Part shown: piece after piece, positions 36,641 through 46,008 of the stretch | Layout of the letters: the number at the start of each line of letters is the position of its first letter | How positions within the stretch are numbered: the stretch's first letter is position 1 | Assembly: GCF_007830185.1 (NCBI RefSeq) | Contig: NZ_VLKZ01000011.1 | Coordinates: 1 to 64,000, forward strand | Direction: 5' to 3' | Source: Halalkalibacter nanhaiisediminis | GTDB lineage: Bacteria > Bacillota > Bacilli > Bacillales > Bacillaceae_D | Length of the DNA stretch: 64,000 nucleotides | The notes under the pieces: model-generated | What the model saw: the letters and a program-made list of their open reading frames with translations, nothing else | What the model was told of the DNA's origin: nothing | Database searches by the model: none | Position numbers and translations under genes: made by a program

Positions 36641-37051
36641 ATGATGGAGAAAGGATTTGAATTAATTTCAATTCAACCCTATGAGGATAAACGTGGAAGT
36701 CTAAAAAAAATCTTAATGAAAAGCCAGCTTGAAGGAAATAAACAAATCGAAGAGGTCTACTTGCTATATTCTGAAAATGGAAGTATCAGGGGCAACCATT
36801 ATCATAAAAAAACTTTAGAGTATTTTGTGATTGTTAGTGGGAAAGCAAAGGTCGCACTGAGGAATTTGGATAAAGGAATAATAGAAGAAATCAATATTTC
36901 ATCAAGTGATAATTTGATTTTAAAAGTTCCGCCATATGTAGTCCATGCTTTTAAAAACGAAGAGGACCTGCCATTAATCATGCTTGCTATTTCGTCTAAG
37001 GAGTATAATAAACTTGATACAGATACATTCAAAATGGAAATCTTACAGTAA
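36641..37051 (+). CDS. Cupin sugar-isomerase-like protein (WxcM/FdtA-like)
   Basis: 136-residue single-domain cupin. IRGNHYHKKTLEYFVIVSGKA contains the His residues of the cupin barrel, and PPYVVHAFKNEED closes it. Such proteins in sugar clusters are 3,4-ketoisomerases or 3,5-epimerase-like enzymes acting on 4-keto deoxysugar nucleotides. SD AAGGAG. Either of two adjacent ATG codons may start it. Last gene of the cluster. Confidence 0.78.
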   Translation: MMEKGFELISIQPYEDKRGSLKKILMKSQLEGNKQIEEVYLLYSENGSIRGNHYHKKTLEYFVIVSGKAKVALRNLDKGIIEEINISSSDNLILKVPPYVVHAFKNEEDLPLIMLAISSKEYNKLDTDTFKMEILQ

Positions 37052-37080
37052 ATTGATTTATACGTGAATTTTCAACGTTT

Positions 37081-37118
37081 TAAATAGCTCTCATCCAATT
37101 TGGCTGGGGGTCTTTTTT
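37081..37118 (+). terminator. Terminator after the sugar cluster
   Basis: GCTCTCA-CCAA-TTTGG-CTGGGGGTC imperfect stem followed by TTTTTT. A similar sequence (GCTCTCAACCGATTTGGTTGAAG) follows the left rpsI fragment at 29900, which supports an rpsI origin for both. Confidence 0.6.
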
Positions 37119-37568
37119 ATGCATAAAAAGTGCTATAGACCAATTTCTCGATCATAGTCCATATCGCCAGTCAATACATAGACCCTGCTTCAAACCTGAT
37201 CTGAATGACAACGCTTAGGTCGTTGAGGCTCCTTTTGGTTTACAAGGAAAGCGCTAGAAAAATCAATTCCTTTTGGAGTTGGTGGTTATTGGATTTAGTG
37301 CAAATAAGGGTTTAACATGGTATTTGGGTAAGAAAGCAAAAACATTTTTATAAGACACGAGAATTTGATATTGATGATGAACCTGAGGATCCTGTTGTGG
37401 CTTAACCTAAGTTTTTAATAGCAAATGTTATATATTGTTTGACCACCTTCTAACCACAAAACATATAGAATCGTTTAACATACAGTTTTGAATTAACATA
37501 AAAAAGCCTGTTTTATCAGGCAATTTAAGAAATACTATAATTCGTTTTTCCTCATATTTAATAAATAA

Positions 37569-37607
37569 ATGAAAGAGCGTAAAAAATACGCTCTAAAAAA
37601 TGTTTAA
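37569..37607 (+). repeat. Displaced 3' end of rpsI (S9), right copy
   Basis: Reads MKERKKYALKNV-stop. The first 20 of 21 nt match a normal rpsI end (ATGAAAGAGCGTAARAAATACG), after which it diverges. It is preceded by TTTCCTCATATTTAAT, matching 15 of 16 nt before the left copy at 29812. Part of it is also an inverted repeat AGAGCGTA / TACGCTCT. Confidence 0.65.
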
Positions 37608-37812
37608 TTCAATAATGGTAAATAAAATAAAAGGCAGAGCCCCATTGTACCATTGATTAAAAGTGGAGTAACAAACGGGTAACGTAAGCTCGTAATTAAT
37701 AATAATTTAATGTTAAAGATGTTACAAAAAAAATTTATAAAAAACGTTGATATAAAGTGAGTTAATCCACATTTATAAACTTCCGTTAAACATGTTACAA
37801 TGCGGAGGATTT

Positions 37813-37830
37813 ATGGGCGGCATGATGTAA
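37813..37830 (+). repeat. Right att-like repeat: copy of groEL 3' end
   Basis: ATGGGCGGCATGATGTAA, identical to 27110-27127. The 18-bp match ends sharply on both sides. It marks the far end of one insertion into groEL, and possibly the near end of a second one to its right. Confidence 0.8.
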
Positions 37831-37913
37831 TCTGCTCCTTAAACCCTTGGTATGACTGGGTTTGTTGGTAAGGTGAGAGTGAAATGCTAACATTTTGCTA
37901 ACATTGAGGTTAA

Positions 37914-38168
37914 TTAACGGAGGCTTCTCATGAGTTCACTGAACTTTTGAGAGGCTTCTTTTTTCATTTCTTGGGTTACATGGAGATACACAAAATTTTG
38001 TGATTTTGTCGTCAGAATGACCAAGTCTGTCCATGATTTGTTCGAGTGAAACACCAGCTTCTGCTAGTAGTGAAGTATGTGTATGTCGTAAAGAATGCGG
38101 TGTTAACTCTTCATTTAGGCCAGCGATGGTAAGCAGCCTTTTCATACGGTCTCGAACGATAAGTTTGA
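37914..38168 (-). pseudogene. C-terminal remnant of a second tyrosine recombinase
   Basis: Minus-strand piece RDRMKRLLTIAGLNEELTPHSLRHTHTSLLAEAG, GVSLEQIMDRLGHSDDKIT, then a 1-nt frameshift into VYLHVTQEMKKEASQKFSELM and a stop. The H-x-x-R, GHSD and Tyr (VYLHV) catalytic positions are visible. The N-terminal two thirds are missing. It is distinct in sequence from the integrase remnant at 27263, and lies outside the groEL repeat pair, 84 nt beyond the right copy. Confidence 0.8.
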
Positions 38169-38491
38169 CCTGCCAATAGAGAAATAAGAATGAGCTTAAT
38201 AAAAGGCGGATTATAAAAAAAGCAATTGATAAATTACCGTTTTGGAAATTGAATTTTATGTAAGTATGATTAACATAATTGTAGAAATTGTTAACTTTAC
38301 CTTTATAAAACAATTAAATATACTTAAATTGTAATCTTAACATTTAGAAAATTTAGACATTTAGGAGGTTGAAGCTAAAATAATTTGTTATTAACAATGT
38401 AACTTGTACACAAAAAATACATTGAATGTTGTCACTAAAGTCCAAAAAATAAAGAATAGCAATTATTCAATGAATGAAGGGAGAAGAAAGC
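38169..38491. other. AT-rich gap before the carboxylase cluster
   Basis: Very AT-rich. An SD-like AGGAGG at about 38362 is followed by no usable start. It probably contains the promoter of the hyuA-like operon, but no single -35/-10 pair stands out. Confidence 0.3.
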
Positions 38492-40666
38492 ATGACAAAA
38501 TCTGAACTCGTTTGTGGTGTAGATATTGGTGGTACATTTACTGATTGTGTTTTGCTAGATTTAGATGGAAATGTAGTTTACGGTAAAGCACTTACATCCT
38601 ATAAAGATGGATTTGAATCGGGTTTCTTTAATAGTATAGAAGCTGCTGGGGAACAAATGGGGCTTTCTTCAGGAGAAGTATTTCAAAGGCTCTCTAGGAT
38701 TTCACACGGTTCTACTGTAGCAACTAATATTGTTACAGAAAGAAATGGCTCGAAAGTGGGGCTAATCACGACAAAGGGACATGAAGATACGATTATTATG
38801 ATGAGAGGCTTAGGGCGTGTAGCTGGGGAAACACCTGAAAATATACTAAAAGTTGTGGAGATACCGAAGCCAGACCCACTAATAAGCCGTCAGCAAATAA
38901 AAGGCATTTCAGAGCGAATGGATTGTAATGGCGATGTTGTAGTAGAACTCAATGAACAAGAGATCCGCGAAGCTGTGCGAAATTTAATAAATTCAAAAGT
39001 GGAAGCGATTTCAATATCGTTTTTGTGGAGTATTAAGAATCCTTTACATGAATTAAGAGCAAAAGAAATTATTCAAGAAATGGCTCCAGACCTTTTTATT
39101 ACATGTGGACATGAGGCCTCTCAAACGCTTGGAGAATATGAAAGAACAATTGCTGCAGCAATTAATGCCTATGTAGGTCCAACAACGAGTAAATATCTTG
39201 AAAAGATCCAAAATGGGATCCGCTCAAGAGGGTCTGATGCATCTTTCCTTATCATGCAGTGTCATGGGGGCATGTTCCCCGCTATCCGCAGCCGCCAAGC
39301 TCCTGTATTAACCATAGGATCGGGCCCTGTCGGTGGGATTATGGGATGCGAAAGTTTAGCAAAAGAATTAGGATATAAAAATATCATTGGTACTGATATG
39401 GGTGGAACAACTTTTGATGTAGGCTTGATTGTGAATGGAGATCCATTGACTTCTGAACAGGCAATAGTGGATAAATTTTTCTACAATGCTCCTAATGTGA
39501 AAATTCAGTCCATTGGTGCTGGTGGAGGAAGTATAGCATGGGTTGATTCTTATAGTGGGGGGCTCCGCGTTGGACCTCAAAGTACTAAGGCTAATCCTGG
39601 CCCGGCTTGTTACGGATTGGGCGGGGAAGAACCGACCGTTACGGATGCTGATTTACTTCTTGGATATATCGATCCTGAGACGGTATTTGGCACTGGTTCA
39701 GGTCGCGGGCTGCATCTGAATAAGGAGTTGGCTGAGAAAGCTGTTTCTAAACTTGCGTCAACACTTGGGATAAGTACAATTGAAGCTGCTCAAGGGATTG
39801 TAGACGTCGCAAATGCAAAAATGGCCAATCTCATTGAAAACGAAGTAATAGGGCATGGATTAGATCCACGAGACTTTGTTGTGGTTTCATACGGGGGAGC
39901 AGGTCCAGTACATGCGGCATCCTATGCGGAAGACCTCGGCATTAGAACGGTTATTATCCCAGGTGAAATTTCTTCTGTATGGTCTGCATTCGGAATATCA
40001 ATTAGTGACATTCGTTATGAGACTGAAAAAGAGGTAGTGCTTCTTTCACCGTTCAATGCAGAAGAATTGGAAACCCTTTTTTTTGAAATAGAGAACAACT
40101 CTAAAGATTTGGTTTACAAAGAGGTAGGGGAAGATGCAAACATTGAATTTAAACGGTATGTTCGGATGCGATTTAATTGGCAAAAACATTCCTTGGAAGT
40201 TCCATTGTCTTCTGAAACTTTGAATGAAGAAACAATTAAACAGGTTGTAAATGACTTTACATCTATGTACAAAGAGCGGTATGGCTCTGCATCTATACTT
40301 CCGGGGGCACAATTGGAAATAGAATCAATTCGCTCCGAACCTGTAGTACGTGTGTGGAAACCAAAACGAAAAACGGAAGCGGTTTCATCCGCTACTCCTC
40401 CAGAAGGAGCAAAGAAGCCAGAAAGATTGGTCTATTTGGGAGGGACATCTCCAGTGAATGCCCAAATATATAATGGTTCAAAGTTATTAGGTGGAAATAT
40501 AGTAAATGGACCGGCTGTTATCGATCTTCCTGGCACCTCAATTGTTATTGATAAAGGTCAGCAAGTACAAAAAACGGAACGTGGCGATTTTATATTAAGT
40601 TTAGGAGAAAAATTAAAAAAGAATCAATCAAATGAACTTGTTTCTACCATTGAAGATTCTGTTTAA
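38492..40666 (+). CDS. Hydantoinase/oxoprolinase A-type subunit (ketone carboxylase-like ATPase)
   Basis: 724 residues, close to acetone carboxylase beta. It has ASKHA-type ATP-binding: VDIGGTFTDCV (N-terminal phosphate loop), HGSTVATN, GTDMGGTTFDVG (second phosphate loop) and GAGGGSIAW. HyuA proteins pair with HyuB to use ATP for ring opening of hydantoin or 5-oxoproline, or to activate bicarbonate and a ketone for carboxylation. The ATG at 38492 has GGGAGAAG 5 nt before it; an ATG 18 nt upstream lacks an SD. First gene of the operon, 29 nt before hyuB. Confidence 0.87.
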   Translation: MTKSELVCGVDIGGTFTDCVLLDLDGNVVYGKALTSYKDGFESGFFNSIEAAGEQMGLSSGEVFQRLSRISHGSTVATNIVTERNGSKVGLITTKGHEDTIIMMRGLGRVAGETPENILKVVEIPKPDPLISRQQIKGISERMDCNGDVVVELNEQEIREAVRNLINSKVEAISISFLWSIKNPLHELRAKEIIQEMAPDLFITCGHEASQTLGEYERTIAAAINAYVGPTTSKYLEKIQNGIRSRGSDASFLIMQCHGGMFPAIRSRQAPVLTIGSGPVGGIMGCESLAKELGYKNIIGTDMGGTTFDVGLIVNGDPLTSEQAIVDKFFYNAPNVKIQSIGAGGGSIAWVDSYSGGLRVGPQSTKANPGPACYGLGGEEPTVTDADLLLGYIDPETVFGTGSGRGLHLNKELAEKAVSKLASTLGISTIEAAQGIVDVANAKMANLIENEVIGHGLDPRDFVVVSYGGAGPVHAASYAEDLGIRTVIIPGEISSVWSAFGISISDIRYETEKEVVLLSPFNAEELETLFFEIENNSKDLVYKEVGEDANIEFKRYVRMRFNWQKHSLEVPLSSETLNEETIKQVVNDFTSMYKERYGSASILPGAQLEIESIRSEPVVRVWKPKRKTEAVSSATPPEGAKKPERLVYLGGTSPVNAQIYNGSKLLGGNIVNGPAVIDLPGTSIVIDKGQQVQKTERGDFILSLGEKLKKNQSNELVSTIEDSV

Positions 40667-40695
40667 GAAGAAATAGAAGAAGGAGGAACCGAATT

Positions 40696-43005
40696 ATGGA
40701 AAAAACTCTTGCTCAATTAAAGGAATTCTGGAATGGTAAAGAACATGCATATATACCGTTTAAACCTCTGAATATTTCTCCAATTGTAAAGCTTCACAAA
40801 GAATATGATGAAGAAGTGGATCCGATTACGTTTGAAGTTATTCGACATAGTTTATGGGGCGTAAACCAAGAACATGGAAAAGTAATAGAAAACTTGGCAG
40901 TGTCCCCAATCACTTTAGAAACAAGGGATTTTCAAACTAGCCTTCACACAGAAGAAGGAGATATTATTCTGTTCGGTCCTTACCTCCAGTACTTTTCCGG
41001 TGCAATGGATTTAATAATTCAGTATATATTGGAGCACCGAGGAGAAGCAGGTATCAACGAGGGAGATATGTTTTTACAGAATGATCCTTGGATTGGCGCT
41101 CCCCACCAGCCTGATGTAGGAGTATGTGCGCCTGTAGTGTGGGAAGGCAAGATTTTTTGTTGGGTGTCGAACGTTATGCACCAAAACGATATTGGAGGAA
41201 TAATGCCAGGGAGTTTTTGTCAGAATGCTCCCGATGTTTTTTCGGATCCCCCTAGTTTTCCCCCTATGAAGATTGTGAAAGAGGGAAAAATTGACCCTGA
41301 ATTAGAAGCGATTTATTTAAGAGCGTCAAGAACGCCAAATAATCTTGCGCTTGATTTAAGAGCAGCTATTGCAGGATGCCATGCATCACAAACTCGTATC
41401 GTTGAAATGTTAAAGAAATATGGTCCGAACAAAGTGAAAGCTGCTATGCGAAAGATGATGAATGCAGGTGAAGCTGCTTTTATGGATTGTATGAGATCTA
41501 TTCCTGATGGAACTTGGAGTGAAAGAGTTTATCAGGAGGTTGCACTTACAGGGGATAGAGGGGTTTATAAAGTCGAACTTTCTGTCACAAAAAAAGGAGA
41601 TACGTTAATTTTTAAAAATGAAGGAACAGATCCTCAGGTAGGTGCCATCAACGCTCCGTTTTGCGGTTGGAGAGGCACAATTTTATCAGCACTTAATGTT
41701 ATTTTGCTTCCAGACCAAATGGGTGCGATCGGTGGCGCGATTCCCCACTTGCAATTTGATCCTACTCCGGGAACACTTACGTGTCCTGATTATGGAGCTG
41801 CTGTTAGCCCAGCAGGAATTTATGCAAATGAATTGGCGATATCTATGGCCAATTCGATCATCAGTAAAATGATAATGTCTTCCACTGACACTAATTTGAG
41901 AAAGTTGGCACTATGTCCTACTCCATCTCAGTGGCATATCAATATACATTATGGTACTAACCAACGAGGGGAATATTATGTTGGACCAATGCTGGAGAAC
42001 ATGATCGGTACAACAGGCGCAACTCTTAATAGAGACGGTTCATTCGCCAATGGGCTTTGGTGGGTTCCAGAAGGAAAGGGACCAAATATAGAAGCTTGTG
42101 AAAGAGATTGGCCTATATTATACCTTTATAGAAACGAACACCAAGATTCAGCAGGATCGGGGCGTTTTCGAGGTGGAAATGGGGGGATATTAGCGTATAT
42201 TCCCTACAAGGGACAAGTAACTTTGGGTACGCATTCTTCAGAAGGAATACCAAAAACTGTAGGTTTACAGGGGGGATTGCCAGGTAGCCGAGGAGATACT
42301 CGAATTATCAAGAACTCTAATATTAGCAGGTTATTCAGTGAAGGAAAAATGCCAGCATCAATAGCGGAAATTCAAGGGCAAGAAGTGTTAACCAATGGGA
42401 AAGGTATGCCAATCGATTTATCTGAGACAGATATAGTCGAATGGAATTGGGGATCAAGTTCGGGCTATGGAGATGAACTTGATCGTGATCCAGAGTTGGT
42501 GCGTATGGATGTAGCAGATAGAATAATCTCTCAAGAAGCAGCGGAACAGACATATGGTGTTAAATTTACATCAACAGGATATGTAGACGAAGAAGCTACA
42601 AAAGCCAACCGTCTTGAAATGCGGAAAAACCGCTTTGAACAATGTCAAGAAAAGGCTCCAGATAATTTGGAGGCTCGTTTATCTCAAAATGTGGATATTC
42701 CTATAGATGCAGTTCAGGTAGGAGATTATTTGTTTGTTCATAAAAACAGCAGTCAAACCATCAATGTAAGCTGTAGTTGCTGCAGAGAAGTGATTTCCAA
42801 GGGAACTCAAGACTTTAAGGCAAGCAGCTTAATTTATGAAGGGACGATTCAGGAAGCGGGAAAACATTTTGTTGACATAGATAGATATGTTGACCAAGCC
42901 ATGTCTTTCTTTCAATATTTCTGCCCGAACTGTGGAACAAGGGTGGCGACAGAAGTCAAGCGTCCTCAAGATGAGCATTCGAGAGAATTTGAAATTAGCC
43001 TTTAA
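40696..43005 (+). CDS. Hydantoinase B-type subunit with fused zinc-ribbon tail (carboxylase alpha plus gamma-like)
   Basis: 769 residues. The HyuB domain (about 40-625) shows DPITFEVIRHSLW, NDPWIGAPHQPDV, HQNDIGG and RFRGGNGG. Residues about 640-769 are a separate domain, VGDYLFVHK...SCSCC (C693, C695, C696)...FCPNCGTRVATEV (C743, C746), like the zinc-binding gamma subunit of acetone carboxylase or the small Zn subunit of acetophenone carboxylase. This favours ketone carboxylation over hydantoin hydrolysis. SD AAGGAGG. Confidence 0.85.
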   Translation: MEKTLAQLKEFWNGKEHAYIPFKPLNISPIVKLHKEYDEEVDPITFEVIRHSLWGVNQEHGKVIENLAVSPITLETRDFQTSLHTEEGDIILFGPYLQYFSGAMDLIIQYILEHRGEAGINEGDMFLQNDPWIGAPHQPDVGVCAPVVWEGKIFCWVSNVMHQNDIGGIMPGSFCQNAPDVFSDPPSFPPMKIVKEGKIDPELEAIYLRASRTPNNLALDLRAAIAGCHASQTRIVEMLKKYGPNKVKAAMRKMMNAGEAAFMDCMRSIPDGTWSERVYQEVALTGDRGVYKVELSVTKKGDTLIFKNEGTDPQVGAINAPFCGWRGTILSALNVILLPDQMGAIGGAIPHLQFDPTPGTLTCPDYGAAVSPAGIYANELAISMANSIISKMIMSSTDTNLRKLALCPTPSQWHINIHYGTNQRGEYYVGPMLENMIGTTGATLNRDGSFANGLWWVPEGKGPNIEACERDWPILYLYRNEHQDSAGSGRFRGGNGGILAYIPYKGQVTLGTHSSEGIPKTVGLQGGLPGSRGDTRIIKNSNISRLFSEGKMPASIAEIQGQEVLTNGKGMPIDLSETDIVEWNWGSSSGYGDELDRDPELVRMDVADRIISQEAAEQTYGVKFTSTGYVDEEATKANRLEMRKNRFEQCQEKAPDNLEARLSQNVDIPIDAVQVGDYLFVHKNSSQTINVSCSCCREVISKGTQDFKASSLIYEGTIQEAGKHFVDIDRYVDQAMSFFQYFCPNCGTRVATEVKRPQDEHSREFEISL

Positions 43006-43092
43006 GCAAAAAACAATAAATATGACTAGCTTTCCTCGTTTGGGTAGGAAAGCTAGAACTATTATTAGTGCCTAGCAGAACGGAGGAAGAAA

Positions 43093-44715
43093 ATGAATTC
43101 ATTTCAATTGAATTTAAAAACATTTATAGAAAGATCTGCACGGTATTTTCCTGAAAATGAAATTATCTCAAGAGAACCAGATGATTCGTTGTTTCGATAT
43201 AATTATGCCCAATACTATGAACGAGTTCAGAAACTAGCAAATGTTTTAAAATTCTTAGGTATAAAAAAAGGAGACAAAATTGCTTCTTTTGCATGGAATA
43301 ATCATAGACATCTTGAATTGTATTTTGGAATTCCATGTTATGGAGCGATATTACATACCGTAAATATTCGGTATGGTGAAAAGGAAATTGCATACGCAAT
43401 TAACCATGCTGAAGATGAGGTTGTCTTTTTAGATAAAGATTTAGTACCAAAAATGGAAGCAATAGCTCACAAACTCCTTAAAGTCAAAGCATATGTAATA
43501 TTGGACAATACTATACCTGAGACGAGTCTTTCTCCTGTATTTAGCTATGAAAGCCTTCTATCCAGCGCGGATCATACTTACTCTTTTGAGGAACTTGACG
43601 AGAATTCACCAGCCTCGATATGCTATACCTCTGCTACAACAGGACTTCCAAAAGGGATCGTATATAGTCACAGAAGTATATATCTTCATGCATCCGCTTT
43701 ATGCTTTACAGATGTAATGGGAATTTCTGAACATGACCATATTTTGCCGATTGTTCCTATGTTTCATGTATGTGCTTGGGGCATCCCCTATGCTGCTATT
43801 GCAACAGGAGCAAAGTTAATACTACCTGGTACACGGCCAAAAGCAGAAGACCTTTTGAGATTAATAGAGTCCGAGAAAGTTACGTTTTCAGCTGGTGCTG
43901 TAACATTAGGAATTGACATGTTGACCATTCTAGAAGAAAAAAAATATAACATATCAAGTTTGCGCCAACTCATGTTGGGAGGGCAAGCGGTACCAAAAGC
44001 TTTGATTGATAAGTACTCCCAAAAACATGGAGTACCTATTGTACAAGGATTTGGTGCCACGGAAACGTCACCAATTGTAACATTTTTTCATATTAGACGA
44101 GACCAAGAGAGACTAAGTGATGATCAAAAGAATGAAATTCGATCAAGACAAGGAATGCTCTTGCCAGGCTTAGAAATGAAAATTATAGATGAATTAGGAA
44201 AAGAAGTCCCGTGGGATGATGAACATATGGGAGAAATTTTGGTGCGTGGTCCATGGATTGCCAGCGAATATTTTAAAGACAAACGATCAAGCACCAGTTT
44301 TATTGATGGATGGTGGAAGAGTGGGGATATTGCAACGATAAATGAACAAGGATCGATACGTATCGTTGACCGGGACAAAGACGTGATCAAGAGTGGGGGC
44401 GAATGGATATCGTCGGTCCAATTGGAGAATGAACTAATGGCTCATCCGGATGTTTTAGAGGCTTGTGTTGTTGCAGTCAGCCATGAAAAGTGGCTGGAGC
44501 GCCCGATTGCTTGTATTTTATTAAAAAATAAAGAAAAAGGGACAACTAATGTAGAAGAAGCACTCGTTGAGTGGCTCACACCAAAGTTTCCTAAATGGTG
44601 GTTACCCGATCAATTTATGTTCATAGAAGAAATTCCGAAGAATGCAAACGGTAAATACAATAAAAACTTATTAAGGGAAATTGTTAGTCAATCCATTCTC
44701 TCGAGTCCAAGCTAA
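43093..44715 (+). CDS. AMP-forming acyl-CoA synthetase
   Basis: 540 residues, ANL superfamily. CYTSATTGLPKG (about 178-189) is the ATP loop, GFGATETSP the A5 motif, WWKSGDIATINEQG the A7/A8 hinge and NANGKYNK the catalytic Lys at the C-terminus. It converts a carboxylic acid to acyl-CoA via acyl-AMP. Directly after a HyuA/HyuB pair, the expected acid would be the beta-keto product of carboxylation, as in acetophenone degradation. SD GGAGGAAG. Confidence 0.88.
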   Translation: MNSFQLNLKTFIERSARYFPENEIISREPDDSLFRYNYAQYYERVQKLANVLKFLGIKKGDKIASFAWNNHRHLELYFGIPCYGAILHTVNIRYGEKEIAYAINHAEDEVVFLDKDLVPKMEAIAHKLLKVKAYVILDNTIPETSLSPVFSYESLLSSADHTYSFEELDENSPASICYTSATTGLPKGIVYSHRSIYLHASALCFTDVMGISEHDHILPIVPMFHVCAWGIPYAAIATGAKLILPGTRPKAEDLLRLIESEKVTFSAGAVTLGIDMLTILEEKKYNISSLRQLMLGGQAVPKALIDKYSQKHGVPIVQGFGATETSPIVTFFHIRRDQERLSDDQKNEIRSRQGMLLPGLEMKIIDELGKEVPWDDEHMGEILVRGPWIASEYFKDKRSSTSFIDGWWKSGDIATINEQGSIRIVDRDKDVIKSGGEWISSVQLENELMAHPDVLEACVVAVSHEKWLERPIACILLKNKEKGTTNVEEALVEWLTPKFPKWWLPDQFMFIEEIPKNANGKYNKNLLREIVSQSILSSPS

Positions 44716-44792
44716 TTAATAGAGGTAGTACTATTATTATATATAAGTTGAATCTACGAAAGTAAAGTAAACGACAGAAAGGATTATAACGG

Positions 44793-45350
44793 ATGGAAGA
44801 TTGGAAAAAAGATTGGCAACCTATGATTGATGCAATAGGAACAAATTTTAACGAGGGATTGAAACAATGGGGGGCAGATCCTGTTGAACAGGGCCCAACT
44901 CGCCAATTTCTTGAACCTCTTGAGTTTGATTGTCCTCTTCACTATGATAAAGCTGTTGCAGATGAATACGGTTATAGTGATATTGTTGCTCCTTATAGCA
45001 GTCTCTTTACATGGTTGATTCCTCCTTATTGGGAGCCGGGTATGGAGGTGTTTAACAGTGCGGAAAGAAACGTTCCCGCTACTAAACTTCCGTTGCTAGT
45101 AGTTAAAACTGATTTAACTCCTCCAACCCCCTTTTACTTTGCAACAAATGTTGAGGTTGACTATATCAAGCCAGTGATCATTGGAGATCGCCTTTGCCGA
45201 GCCGGAGACGTTTTGCTTTCTTGTGTTCCGAAAGAAACAAAAGTTGGGCGAGGAGCATTTCAAATTTGGGAAACAAAAATAGAAAATCAAAAAGAAGAGC
45301 TCGTGGCAAAAATACGTTTAGAAACATATCATTATTTTCCGCATGAATAA
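44793..45350 (+). CDS. MaoC-like/FAS1-type dehydratase domain protein
   Basis: 185 residues, hot-dog fold of the N-terminal dehydratase (FAS1_DH) type: HYDKAVADEYGYSDIVAPYSSLF near residue 50 and VEVDYIKPVIIGDRLCRAGDVL later. It lacks the usual Asp-His active-site pair, so it probably forms a heterodimer with the next protein. SD AAAGGA. Confidence 0.78.
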   Translation: MEDWKKDWQPMIDAIGTNFNEGLKQWGADPVEQGPTRQFLEPLEFDCPLHYDKAVADEYGYSDIVAPYSSLFTWLIPPYWEPGMEVFNSAERNVPATKLPLLVVKTDLTPPTPFYFATNVEVDYIKPVIIGDRLCRAGDVLLSCVPKETKVGRGAFQIWETKIENQKEELVAKIRLETYHYFPHE

Positions 45351-45393
45351 TTGAAAAGATAAGTGGATCTAAAATTGAAAGGAATTACCATAT

Positions 45394-45837
45394 ATGGAAA
45401 ATAAACAACGACGTTATTGGGAAGATGTTCAGATAGGAGACGAAATTCCATCATTGCATTTTCCGCTTAGTGTTGCCCGGCTGGTTATGGCAGCTGGCGC
45501 CAATCGTGATTTTAATTCCATTCACCACAATTCAGAGTATGCAAAACAGACTGGTGCCCCTGAGATGTACGCAAATATTATTTTTCTTTACGGAATGTGG
45601 GAAAGGACAGTCCGTAATTTTATAGGTCTCTCAGGTACGATTAAGAGTGTGAAGGAATTCCGCATGAAGGTCTTCAATACGGTTGGAGAGACAGTAATGA
45701 CAAAGGGAATTGTCAAAAAGAAATGGCATGAAAATAATGAGTCACTTGTAGAATTGGAAGTATGGTCTGAAAATTCCGGAAATATTACTGTAGGTCCAGG
45801 ACAGGTTGTTATTACTCTACCTAAGAAAAATCAGTAA
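45394..45837 (+). CDS. MaoC-like hydratase/dehydratase
   Basis: 147 residues, hot-dog fold. ANRDFNSIHHNSEYAK contains the Asp-x4-His catalytic pair of R-specific enoyl-CoA hydratases. Together with the preceding non-catalytic partner it resembles two-gene hydratases of CoA-dependent degradation pathways. SD AAAGGAA. Last plus-strand gene before the LysR regulator. Confidence 0.82.
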   Translation: MENKQRRYWEDVQIGDEIPSLHFPLSVARLVMAAGANRDFNSIHHNSEYAKQTGAPEMYANIIFLYGMWERTVRNFIGLSGTIKSVKEFRMKVFNTVGETVMTKGIVKKKWHENNESLVELEVWSENSGNITVGPGQVVITLPKKNQ

Positions 45838-46008
45838 GATCTAAATTATAAAATAGCTTATCAGAATCTATTCAAACAACTTCATAGTATTTATCAGATC
45901 TCTTGAGTAATTAAAAATTTTTATAGGTTTCTTGCAAAAATCAAATTTAGGGGTTGTCTCTAAAAGAATAAAATACACACTTTCTAAATTAGTTCTATAA
46001 ATTATTTC

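Larger units (their letters stand above)
37119..37912. other. Non-coding, decayed stretch around the right repeats
   Basis: No intact gene. Fragments of coding look remain, such as REFDIDDEPEDPVVA-stop at about 37359-37405. A hairpin GCCTG-TTTTAT-CAGGC lies near 37507-37522. The rpsI fragment (37569) and groEL repeat (37813) lie here. After the latter, a small AAACCC / GGGTTT hairpin and the direct repeat GCTAACATT-TTGCTAACATT (37885-37905) could be a former groEL terminator and integrase arm sites. Confidence 0.45.

Noticed and set aside
37919-37965. Terminator after the groEL repeat (GGAGGCTTCTCA / TGAGAGGCTTCT)
   Set aside because: The sequence is the coding end of the integrase remnant on the minus strand (KKEASQKFSELM); the pairing depends on several G-U pairs and is probably coincidental.
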